Source of the DNA: CAVSWT01 sp963731745
GTDB lineage: Bacteria > Bacteroidota > Ignavibacteria > Ignavibacteriales > Ignavibacteriaceae
Length of the DNA: 64,000 bases
Direction: 5' to 3'
NCBI GenBank assembly: GCA_963731745.1
Contig: CAVSWT010000031.1
Span: 7,895-71,894, forward strand
Positions 33,919 to 44,100 of this stretch are shown in pieces. Made by a program: the position numbers and the translations under genes. The notes below the pieces were generated by a model. It saw only the letters and a list, made by a program, of their open reading frames with translations. It had not been told where the DNA came from and made no database searches. Numbering within the stretch: position 1 is the first letter of the stretch; each line of letters begins with the position of its first letter.

Positions 33919-34965
33919 TCACACAATTTTAATATGGTTTGAAAATATCCATGCCTTATTATTTAGATACACTTCTACTCTATAAGTTCCCGTTTCTTTA
34001 GCTGTAAATGCAGCAGATTGGCTTTCAAAAGTTTTGATATTTTTACCATTGTGAATTATTCTTATTTCGGCACTTTTTATGGGAAGTGAAACTTTAAAAT
34101 CTACCTCATCACCATATTTAATTTCATCACCCATAAAATATTTTTGCTTTCCAGATGTTGCAGTAAAAGTAAATCCCATTGAATTACTATGGTAATCATT
34201 TGCAATAAAACATCTTGCATTAGCAAGTGAATTATATATTAAATTTTTATTATGCTTTAAAACTTTAGCACTTTTACCTTTCTGCAATTCTTCTTCTGAC
34301 AAAATATGAGTTCTTATAGATTTGAATAAGACCTTGTATGGAAAAATTTCAACTTCAATAAATCCGAGAATATTATATTTATGCGCGTGTGCATCTACTC
34401 CGCCAATTCCCGTTACTCTTCTTTTTAGATTTAATTCATCCCAAACTTTTAAAGTTTCTTCCGGCGGTGCTTGAATGGATTTTAATGGATGCAAAAAAGA
34501 TTGATATTTATTTTGTTCAGTTAAATTTTCCATCCACTCAGACATATGATTCCAGATTTCAATTCCGGTAAAATCATCTGTATCCCATTCAGTCCAAGGA
34601 TAAGGTGGATGTTCTTCCATGTGTCCGCGTTTTTCATGCGGATGAGCCAGAAACCCAATCCCGCCAGCCTGCTTAACTTTTGTTACATATTCTTTTGCTG
34701 AAATTCTTGTTGAAAAGGGTTCATCAATATTAAAAGCTAAATAATGATTTTTATTTTGCTTGTCATTTAGTTCACATCCGACTAATAATAATGTGTTTCC
34801 ATACCAGCCTTCAAATCCTTCATTAAGTGCACGCAAAGTATTATGGTCTGTTAAAAGAATATAATCCAGGCCAACCTCATTTGCATCTTTTGCTATTTCA
34901 TCAACTTTACCGGAGCCATCCGAAAAAATTGAATGCATGTGTATAGCACCAACATATTCATTCAT
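33919..34965 (-). CDS. PHP-domain metallohydrolase (CehA/McbA type)
   Basis: 348 residues without a signal peptide. The polymerase-and-histidinol-phosphatase fold is seen in its metal-binding motifs: HMHSIFSDGSG near the N-terminus, ILLTDHNT, the GCELND loop, FLAHPHEKRGH and GGVDAHAHKYN. About 100 C-terminal residues form a beta-sandwich-like extension (KSAEIRIIHNGKNIKTFESQ, GTYRVEVYLNNK). The family comprises di- or tri-metal phosphoesterases and related hydrolases; the substrate is unknown. It is monocistronic, lying after the tRNA on the same strand, with no recognisable partner. Confidence 0.88.
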   Translation of the reverse strand: MNEYVGAIHMHSIFSDGSGKVDEIAKDANEVGLDYILLTDHNTLRALNEGFEGWYGNTLLLVGCELNDKQNKNHYLAFNIDEPFSTRISAKEYVTKVKQAGGIGFLAHPHEKRGHMEEHPPYPWTEWDTDDFTGIEIWNHMSEWMENLTEQNKYQSFLHPLKSIQAPPEETLKVWDELNLKRRVTGIGGVDAHAHKYNILGFIEVEIFPYKVLFKSIRTHILSEEELQKGKSAKVLKHNKNLIYNSLANARCFIANDYHSNSMGFTFTATSGKQKYFMGDEIKYGDEVDFKVSLPIKSAEIRIIHNGKNIKTFESQSAAFTAKETGTYRVEVYLNNKAWIFSNHIKIV

Positions 34966-35050
34966 AAAAAATCGTCTTAATTATTTTTAATGCCTAAAGA
35001 TAGAAAGAAATTGAATATATGAAAAGTATTAAAAGAATGGCTTAAACAAT

Positions 35051-35084
35051 AAAAAAGCGCCCAATTTTTCAGAGCGCTTTTAAA
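35051..35084 (-). terminator. Rho-independent terminator after the outer-membrane protein gene
   Basis: AAAAGCGC (35053-35060) pairs with GCGCTTTT (35074-35081) around a 13-base loop, and on the minus strand a T run follows. It lies 20 bases past the stop of the gene at 35101. Confidence 0.82.
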
Positions 35085-35100
35085 TTAAATATAAATAAAA

Positions 35101-36345
35101 TTAGAAGGCGTAACTTGTAGATAAATAAGCAAAAGTAGCGCCGCCGCCTGCTACATTATTTAATCCCTGACGTAAAACATCGGCATTTACTGTTCCATCC
35201 AAAGCAAAATCTCCAAATCGAAGGCCAATGCCAAATGTCATTATGCCCGGAGCATAAAAAGTTTGTGTTACTTCAGTTATAGCATTGGAAGCGATACCGT
35301 TTTGAGTAGTTCTGCTCCCTGTCGAAGCTGTATATCCCAATCTTCCAATTAACCAATCAAGAGCGTTCCATTCTGCACCGACATTCCAAACCGGAAAAAT
35401 AAAATAGGATGTTTTTAGTTCAGGTGGAGTACCGTTTGCTCCTGCAGAAGTTTTTGTACTAATTGAAGATAATCCAGGACCGCCTACAAGCAAAAAGTCG
35501 CCTACTGAATATTCAACTCCAACGCCAATACCTAATACTGTATTGGATGGCAAATCTACTGAGGTTGTACCATTATCAGCAGAACCAGATTGTGTAATGA
35601 AAGCAACCGAAGGCACGAATCTAACTTTGCTTGAAAATTTAAAGAAAGCCCGGCCATTAATTCCAATTATTGTTTCTGAAACTTTTGCTGTATTTCCGGT
35701 AGCTGGTTCAAACTTTGCGCTTGGGAAAATTAGACTGGCTCCAACATCTAATAAAAATCCGTTGCTAATTTCAACCAAAATACCCGGGTTTAATCCAATT
35801 TGTGAAGCTGATGAACTGGTAGAGTTTCCAGTTGGAGGACTTGTTTCATTTGATGTTCCAGCAAAGGCAAACCCAAATCCTAATCTCATCTTGCCAATCT
35901 TATATGCTGCCAACAATTCAATATTATTATTTAGCGAAATCGCAGCAGCGCCTGGTATTTGATTGTTGAGTGTGTTTACAACACCTAACCCGGATATGCT
36001 GAGAGGATCCAATCTTCCGATTGAAATACTATTAAAATCATTTCTAGTTAGCATGCCGCCAATCGTTAATCCGTGGCCTACATCAAAATTACCTCCAAAG
36101 AATTGGCCGGCACTTGAATTACCAAATGCACCACCTGTGTTTGAACCTATATCTCCCCAAATAAAATCAGAGTAATCCGACGCCCATGCTGGATTTATTT
36201 TTATTCCTTCTGGGTCAACAATATATGGGTTATTTCCTAAACTAAGGATTCGAGCGTAACCCCCTGATCTATCTACCCCTTGAGCAAACGATGTTGAATA
36301 GCATAATAAAAGTAGAGTAAAAAAAGTAAAAAACCTCTTCATCAT
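35101..36345 (-). CDS. Outer-membrane beta-barrel protein (FadL/PorV-like)
   Basis: About 414 residues: signal peptide MMKRFFTFFTLLLLCYSTSFAQ, then a conserved-looking opening GGYARILSLGNNPYIVDPEG and INPAWASDYSDFIWGDIGS, glycine-rich amphipathic strands, and the C-terminal aromatic TFAYLSTSYAF. This is a transmembrane barrel of the large FadL/PorV-like group in this phylum. Start choice: GGAGG lies 4 bases before ATG 36345, so the 27 extra residues from an upstream in-frame ATG are not used. It is monocistronic with a terminator. It could carry hydrophobic compounds or serve in T9SS; not decidable. Confidence 0.8.
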   Translation of the reverse strand: MMKRFFTFFTLLLLCYSTSFAQGVDRSGGYARILSLGNNPYIVDPEGIKINPAWASDYSDFIWGDIGSNTGGAFGNSSAGQFFGGNFDVGHGLTIGGMLTRNDFNSISIGRLDPLSISGLGVVNTLNNQIPGAAAISLNNNIELLAAYKIGKMRLGFGFAFAGTSNETSPPTGNSTSSSASQIGLNPGILVEISNGFLLDVGASLIFPSAKFEPATGNTAKVSETIIGINGRAFFKFSSKVRFVPSVAFITQSGSADNGTTSVDLPSNTVLGIGVGVEYSVGDFLLVGGPGLSSISTKTSAGANGTPPELKTSYFIFPVWNVGAEWNALDWLIGRLGYTASTGSRTTQNGIASNAITEVTQTFYAPGIMTFGIGLRFGDFALDGTVNADVLRQGLNNVAGGGATFAYLSTSYAF

Positions 36346-36532
36346 AAATCCTCCAATTATATTTATAAAGCTGATAACTTTATCGACTTCGAAGTGTAAC
36401 CTAAATTTTAAATTCAATAAAGTCAACGATTTTTTTTATTAAACGAGCTAAATGGAATGAGTTAGAGAAATCATCAAAAGTGATTATATAGATTAGATTA
36501 TTGAAAAGTATATGATAGTTAGAATTGATAAA

Positions 36533-38164
36533 TTAAAATCTACTTGAAATTCCCATAAGAATTCTACTGCTTGTTGATTGATTTTCAAAAGTACCTTCAT
36601 ATGAAATTGATAATGTTATCTTTCCAATAATTCGGAGATAACTATCAATAGAAAATATATCCTGTTTCAATGCTTCTATTCCACCCTGGAATTCATATAT
36701 ATTTTTCCGATATCCAACCGTCAAATCAATATTATCAAGTATATTATATTTTGAAAAATTTATTCCCCAATTTGATCCGGTTGTATAGTTCGTCTGCAAA
36801 GTACTGTATGCGATTGTTGACGATAATTCAACAATAGGAATTCTGGAATAAGTAAGATATCCGCTATAATTATTTGAAGTTCTCACATCACCTTTTTGAA
36901 AACGATATCCGGCATTTATTCCAACAAACAAATAATTTATCGGCCGAATGTTGGCATTAAATCGTAATCCCTGCCTTGTTTCATTATCAATTAAGCTATC
37001 AATGAAACTTTTGTAAGTTTCGTAATAAATTACATTTCTGCGTGCATCATAACTCGCAGAAAGAGAAACAATTCTATGCGGAGAATATCGCGCGGAGAAA
37101 AATAATCCGGTTAAGCTCAAATCAGTAGTAGCTTTTCCCTTACTTTTTTTATACAGATCAAATTCTGAAGATAGAAATAAACTAAGATTGTGAAATAAAT
37201 TATTGCTGTGTTGAAAATATAAAAAGCGCCTGTCTATTTTAAAATCATTAGTCTGTTGAAAAATTGCAATTGAATTTTCCATATAACCGTCTTTTAAAGA
37301 ATCAGTTCTCCCAAAAAATCCGCCGAATTCAAAAAGTTTAATATTATAACCTAAGTCGCTAAAATTTGGAGCAGAACCAATAACGACTCCGGAGAAATAT
37401 TTATCAAATGATTTTTCCAGCTGAACTCCATCAATCGAAGAAATGCTGGAAATTTTATTATTCAGATGCCTGCCCACCCAAATGTTCGTTGTTTTATTAA
37501 AATCGTATTTAACAGATAAATCATAAACTCTCATATTCTGACCAAGGTTTGATGAAATAGAATTCCATTGATCAGCTCTATAACTGAAACTCATATAGTT
37601 GTAAAAAGAAAAATTAGAACCTGAAATTTTTTGCGCATTAAGTGATAGAGTATATCTCCACCGCTGATAGTCAGTTAAAAAATTATTATTGCTTAAATCA
37701 GAATATGATTGAATAGAAAATCTTCCGTCAAAATTTGATCTTTTAGATTTAAAATTTTTCCTGGTTGTTGTTATCTTACTTTCTTCAACAATTGCAGTTT
37801 CATTTATTTTTTTTGAAGTGGTATCAGATACTATTATTTCATTCTTAATTTTTGCTATTGCAATAAGTTTATCGCCTACCTTCAAACTTTTATCTTTGAT
37901 TAATTCACCGGCACAAGAAGTTGACGAAATAAACTTTACAATTATCGAAGGAATCAACTTAGTTTTATTTGTGTATAAGGTATCACCGACTTTAATTCCA
38001 TCCGTATTATCAAATTGTGTATAAATATTTTGTGAAGACACGTACGTAACTATGCCTGTTTTTTCTTCTTTATGAAATTGCTGCGCAAGCAAAGCACTGC
38101 TTTGCGTTAGTAACAGTATTAAAAATAATTTCAAAAATATTTTAGCTTTAATCTTCATAAACAT
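36533..38164 (-). CDS. Outer-membrane beta-barrel, likely porin partner of the multiheme cytochromes
   Basis: 543 residues: signal peptide ending LLAQ (about residue 28), a small periplasmic beta domain (about 33-110, GIVTYVSSQNIYTQFDNTDG, VGDTLYTN, LKVGDKLIAIAKIKN), a Ser/Thr/Lys linker, and from about 145 a barrel of alternating strands to the C-terminal RILMGISSRF. It begins 3 bases after the stop of the giant cytochrome gene. In porin-cytochrome conduits (MtrCAB, Geobacter Pcc) a barrel insulates heme proteins as they cross the outer membrane; this protein is not obviously MtrB/PioB-like in sequence, so the role is inferred from gene order and topology. No CxxCH motif is present. Confidence 0.72.
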   Translation of the reverse strand: MFMKIKAKIFLKLFLILLLTQSSALLAQQFHKEEKTGIVTYVSSQNIYTQFDNTDGIKVGDTLYTNKTKLIPSIIVKFISSTSCAGELIKDKSLKVGDKLIAIAKIKNEIIVSDTTSKKINETAIVEESKITTTRKNFKSKRSNFDGRFSIQSYSDLSNNNFLTDYQRWRYTLSLNAQKISGSNFSFYNYMSFSYRADQWNSISSNLGQNMRVYDLSVKYDFNKTTNIWVGRHLNNKISSISSIDGVQLEKSFDKYFSGVVIGSAPNFSDLGYNIKLFEFGGFFGRTDSLKDGYMENSIAIFQQTNDFKIDRRFLYFQHSNNLFHNLSLFLSSEFDLYKKSKGKATTDLSLTGLFFSARYSPHRIVSLSASYDARRNVIYYETYKSFIDSLIDNETRQGLRFNANIRPINYLFVGINAGYRFQKGDVRTSNNYSGYLTYSRIPIVELSSTIAYSTLQTNYTTGSNWGINFSKYNILDNIDLTVGYRKNIYEFQGGIEALKQDIFSIDSYLRIIGKITLSISYEGTFENQSTSSRILMGISSRF

Positions 38165-38167
38165 ATT

Positions 38168-41100
38168 TTACTCAATTCGCATCTGGCGTCTTTCTCTCAG
38201 CGGCATATTTCCTCTGCCTCTAGGATGACAATCGTAACAAGCTGAACTTTCATATACGTATCCGTTTCTACCGCGGTGCTTACTGTCCATGCTTGTTTTA
38301 TTGTGTTCATGACAAGTAATACATGAAAATACATTAAAATCATTTTGGTTTGTATGGCAATCGCTGCATAAATTCCACTTGCCTCTATGGCTGCCGCTAT
38401 AAATTGGGAAATATTGGTTATCATGATCAAATGTTGACGGCTTCCATGCGGTTTGACTATGGCAGCTTTCGCAATCAGTCGAGAAACCATTTGATTTATG
38501 ATTGGGATTAGTTGTATTGTTAAAATCAGTTTGATGGCATCCAATACATTGATTCGGAGTTGTAGTGTAATTTCCATTATGACAGGTTGCACAATTATTT
38601 TTAATATTAGCGTGTGCACCTATAAGTTGAAAGAAACTGTCATGATTAGGAAATGAAGCCGGCTTCCATCCTGCTTGCGTAGTATGACATGTTTTGCAAT
38701 CCGTTGACAAAGCTAAAGTTTTATGGTTTGGATTATTTGTGTTTTCATAATTTGTTTTATGGCATGCATAACATTGTGTTGATGTACCGGTAAATCCGCT
38801 TGAATGACATGAAGAACAATTTGTGTTTATATGCGCACCGGTTAATGGGAAATTAGTTTTTGCATGATCGAATGTTGATTGATCCCATGCAGTTGTATTA
38901 TGACACATTTCGCAAGTAGCTGGATAATTTTGAGAGACATGCTGCGGCGCAGAATTAAAATCACTTTGATGACACGTTATACATTTTCCATCCAATCCGC
39001 TTGTTGTTCCTTTATGACATGATGAGCATTGTACAGTTGCATGTTTGCCTGTTAAACTAAATCCCGTCCCAGCGTGGCTGAAAGTTGAAGGTATCCAAGC
39101 AGTTGAATTATGACATTTTGCACAATCAGTTGACATTCCAATTGCCGTATGACTTGGATTTTTAGAATCGTTATATGCCTGTTGATGACAGCTTACACAT
39201 TTATTGGATGTAGTATTATAATTTCCATTATGGCACTTTGCACAATCATTTGCTATTGAAGCATGTCCACCAGTTAAAGCAAATACAGTTGAATGCTGTG
39301 GATATTTTGCTGGTTTCCAGCCTGCATCTGTTGTATGGCATGATTTACAATCAGTTGAAATAGAAATCGATTTATGATTCGGATTTGTTGTATTATTATA
39401 ATTCGTTTGATGACATCCAACGCATTGATTTGGAGTAGTCGTATAATTTCCGCTATGGCATTTGGCGCAGTCATTTGCAATAGCTGCATGTCCGCCTGTT
39501 AATGCAAACACTGTTGAATGCTGCGGATATTTTGCCGGCTTCCATCCGGCGTCTGTTGTATGACAGGTTTTACAGTCTGTTGATATTGACAGTGTTTTAT
39601 GATTCGGATTTGTTGTGCTGTTATATTTCGATTGATGACAGCTAACGCATGTTGTTGGTGTTCCAGCATATCCATTCTGATGACAGCTTGCACAATCTAC
39701 GCTCTGATGTGCCCCGGTTAATGGGAAGTTAGATGTTGCATGATTAAATGCTCCCTCTGACTGGCCTCTTGGATGACAGCTAAAACATGCGCTGCTCTCA
39801 TAAGTATAGCCGTTTACACTCTTGTGCTGCCCGTCTGCGGTAGTTTTACTATGTTCATGACACGTAATGCAAGTAAATAATTTATAATTACTTTGGCTTG
39901 AATGGCAATCGTTACACGTATTCCATTTTCCATTATGACTTCCGCTATAAATCGGGAAGTTTTGATTATCATGATCAAATGTGGCGGGCTTCCAGGCTGA
40001 TTGACTATGACAGCTAAGACAATCCGTAGAGAATCCACCGGCTTTATGCGCGGGATTAGTAGTATTATCATAATCTTTTTGATGACATCCCACACATTGA
40101 TTTGGCGTATTTGAATAATTTCCAGTATGACAATCTGCGCAATTATTTGCAATTGAAGCATGAGCTCCAATAAGCTGATAGAACGTATTGTGCACAGGGA
40201 AGGTAGCAGGTTTCCATCCAGCTTGAGTTGTATGACATGATTTACAGTCTGTAGACAATGCCAAACCCTTGTGGTTCGGGTTAGTTGTATTATTATAATT
40301 AGACTGATGGCAGCTTGCGCATTGATTAGGTAATGTTTTATAATTTCCTTTATGGCAGCCTTCGCAATCGCTAGCAACTGAAGCGTGTCCGCCTGTTAAT
40401 GGAAATACCGTTGAATGCTGTGGATATTTTGCCGGCTTCCAACCTGCATCTGTTGTATGACAGGTTTTACAATCTGTTGATATTGATAATGTTTTATGAT
40501 TCGGATTTGCTGCATTGTTATAATCCGTTTGATGGCAGCTTATACATTGATTAGATAACGTTTTATAATTTCCATTATGACAGCTTTCGCAATCATTAGC
40601 TACAGAAGCGTGTCCGCCTGTCAGTGCAAATACAGTTGAATGCTGTGGATATTTTGCCGGCTTCCAACCGGAAGCTGTTGTATGACAGGATTTGCAATCT
40701 GTAGAAAGCGATAAAGTTTTATGATTCGGATTTGTGGTACTATTGTAATCTGATTGATGACAGCTAGCGCATTGATTAGACGTTGTCGAATAATTTCCGT
40801 TATGACAGCTTTCGCAATCATTAGCTACAGAAGCATGTCCTCCAGTTAGTGCAAATACAGTTGAATGCTGCGGATATTTTGCCGGTTTCCAACTCGAGGC
40901 CGTTGTATGACAGGATTTGCAATCTGTTGAAAGCGATAAGGTCTTATGATTCGGATTTGTCGTACTATTATAATCTGTTTGATGGCAGCTAGCACATTGA
41001 TTAGATGTAGTTGAATAATTTCCTTTATGACAGCTTTCGCAATCATTAGCTACAGAAGCGTGTCCGCCTGTCAGTGCAAATACAGTTGAATGCTGCGGAT

Positions 41101-44100
41101 ATTTTGCCGGCTTCCATCCAGAAGCTGTTGTATGACAGGATTTGCAATCTGTAGAAAGTGATAAGGTTTTATGATTCGGATTTGTTGTATTGTTAAAATC
41201 TATTTGATGACAGCTAGCGCATTGATTAGATGTAGTTGAATAATTTCCTTTATGACAGCTTTCGCAATCATTAGCAACCGAAGCATGCCCGCCTGTAAGA
41301 GCAAATACTGTTGAATGCTGTGGATATTTTGCCGGTTTCCATCCTGCATCTGTCGTATGACAGGATTTGCAATCTGTAGAAAGTGATAAGGTCTTATGAT
41401 TCGGGTTTGTTGTAGAATTATATTTAGATTGATGACAGCTCACGCAAGTAGTGGGAGTCCCTGCATAACCATTCTGATGGCATTTCGAACAATCAACATT
41501 TTGATGGTCACCTGTTAAAGGGAAACCGGTTGTAGCATGATTAAAAGCGCCGTCTGATCTTCCATTTGGATGACAATTAAAACATGAACTGCTCTCATAT
41601 GAATAGCCATTTATTCTATTATGTTTGCTATCCATACTTGATTGATTATGTTCATGGCAGGTTATACATGAAAATATTTTATAATCATTTTGATTGGTAT
41701 GGCAATCTGCGCATGTATTCCATTTGCCCCTATGGCTGCCGCTGTAAACTGGGAAGTATTGATTATCATGATCAAAAGTAGCCGGCTTCCATGAAGTTTG
41801 TGTATGACAGCTCGTACAATCCGTTGAAAATCCTCCGGCCTTGTGTGCTGGATTAGTCGTATTATCAAAATCGGTTTGATGACATCCCACACACTGCTTT
41901 GGTGTAGTTGTATAATTTCCATTATGGCAGTTTGAACAATCATTGGCTATCGATGCATGAGCTCCTATCAATTCATAAAATTGATTGTGTACCGGAAATG
42001 CTGCTGGTTTCCATCCCGGTTCAGTTGTATGGCATGTTTTGCAATCTGTTGATAATGATAAACTTTTATGATTTGGATTCGTTGTATTATTATAGTTTGT
42101 CTGATGACAGTTTACACATTGATTTGATGTTGTTGAATAATTTCCTTTATGACAGCTTTCACAGTCATTTGCAACCGAAGCATGTCCGCCTGTTAATGCA
42201 AATACAGTTGAATGCTGTGGATATTTTGCCGGCTTCCAGCCCCCATCTGTTGTATGACAAGATTTGCAATCTGTTGAAAGTGATAAGGTTTTATGATTCG
42301 GATTTGTGGTACTGTTATAATTTGCCTGATGACAGCTTACACAATCCATAGATGTACCTGCATATCCACTTTTATGACAGCTTGCACAATCTACACTTTG
42401 ATGAGCGCCAGTTAACGGGAAATTTGATGTTGCATGATTAAATGCTCCATCCGAATTTCCTCTTGGATGACAACTAAAACATGCACCGCTTTCATATACA
42501 TATCCGCTTATTCCATTATGCTGTTTATCTGTATCTGTCTGATTATGTTCATGACAGGTTATGCATGAAAAGACTGTGAAATTACTTTGATTCGTATGGC
42601 AATCCGAACAGACATTCCACTTGCCCTTATGCGCACCACTGTATATCGGGAAGTATTGATTATCATGATCAAAAGTCGCCGGTTTCCAGGCTGCCTGATT
42701 ATGACAGCTTACACAATCTGTTGAGAACCCGCTTGATTTATGAGGCGGATTTGTGGTGTTATCATAATTTGTTTGATGACATCCCACACATTGATTTGGT
42801 GTAGTTGTATAATTTCCATTATGGCAGTTTGAACAATCATTGGCTATCGATGCATGAGCTCCTATCAATTCATAAAATTGATTGTGTACCGGAAATGCTG
42901 CTGGTTTCCATCCCGGTTCAGTTGTATGGCATGTTTTGCAATCTGTTGATAATGATAAGCTTTTATGATTTGGATTCGTTGTATTATTATAGTTTGTCTG
43001 ATGACAGTTTACACATTGATTTGATGTTGTTGAATAATTTCCTTTATGACAGCTTTCACAGTCATTTGCAACCGAAGCATGTCCGCCTGTTAATGCAAAT
43101 ACAGTTGAATGCTGTGGATATTTTGCCGGCTTCCAGCCCCCATCTGTTGTATGACAAGATTTGCAATCTGTTGAAAGTGATAAGGTTTTATGATTCGGAT
43201 TTGTGGTACTGTTATAATTTGCCTGATGACAGCTTACACAATCCATAGATGTACCTGCATATCCACTTTTATGACAGCTTGCACAATCTACACTTTGATG
43301 AGCGCCAGTTAACGGGAAATTTGATGTTGCATGATTAAATGCTCCATCCGAATTTCCTCTTGGATGACAACTAAAACATGCACCGCTTTCATATACATAT
43401 CCGCTTATTCCATTATGCTGTTTATCTGTATCTGTCTGATTATGTTCATGACAGGTTATGCATGAAAAGACTGTGAAATTACTTTGATTCGTATGGCAAT
43501 CCGAACAGACATTCCACTTGCCCTTATGCGCACCACTGTATATCGGGAAGTATTGATTATCATGATCAAAAGTCGCCGGTTTCCAGGCTGCCTGATTATG
43601 ACAGCTTACACAATCTGTTGAGAACCCGCTTGATTTATGAGGCGGATTTGTGGTGTTATCATAATTTGTTTGATGACATCCCACACATTGATTTGGTGTA
43701 GTTGTATAATTTCCATTATGGCAGTTTGAACAATCATTGGCTATCGATGCATGCGCTCCTATCAATTCATAAAATTGATTGTGTACCGGAAATGCTGCTG
43801 GTTTCCATCCCGGTTCAGTTGTATGGCATGTTTTGCAATCTGTTGATAATGATAAACTTTTATGATTTGGATTCGTTGTATTATTATAGTTTGTCTGATG
43901 ACAGCTTACACATTCTGTTGAAGTTCCCACATATCCATTTTGATGGCAGTTTTGGCAATCAGTGCTTTGATGCGCACCGGTGAGAGGGAAATTAGTTTTA
44001 TTGTGATCGAAACTGGATGTTGCCCAGCCGGAAGTTGTATGGCACTGAGTACAGTCAAAAGGGAATTTTCCATTCAGATGATTGGGATCCGTAGTTGCAT

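Noticed and set aside
41908..43983. Several plus-strand open frames (for example 41908-42351 and 42805-43248) that are near-identical copies of each other
   Set aside because: They are antisense shadows of the tandemly duplicated cytochrome gene; their identity merely reflects the 897-bp repeat, and they have no ribosome-binding sites or sensible protein composition.
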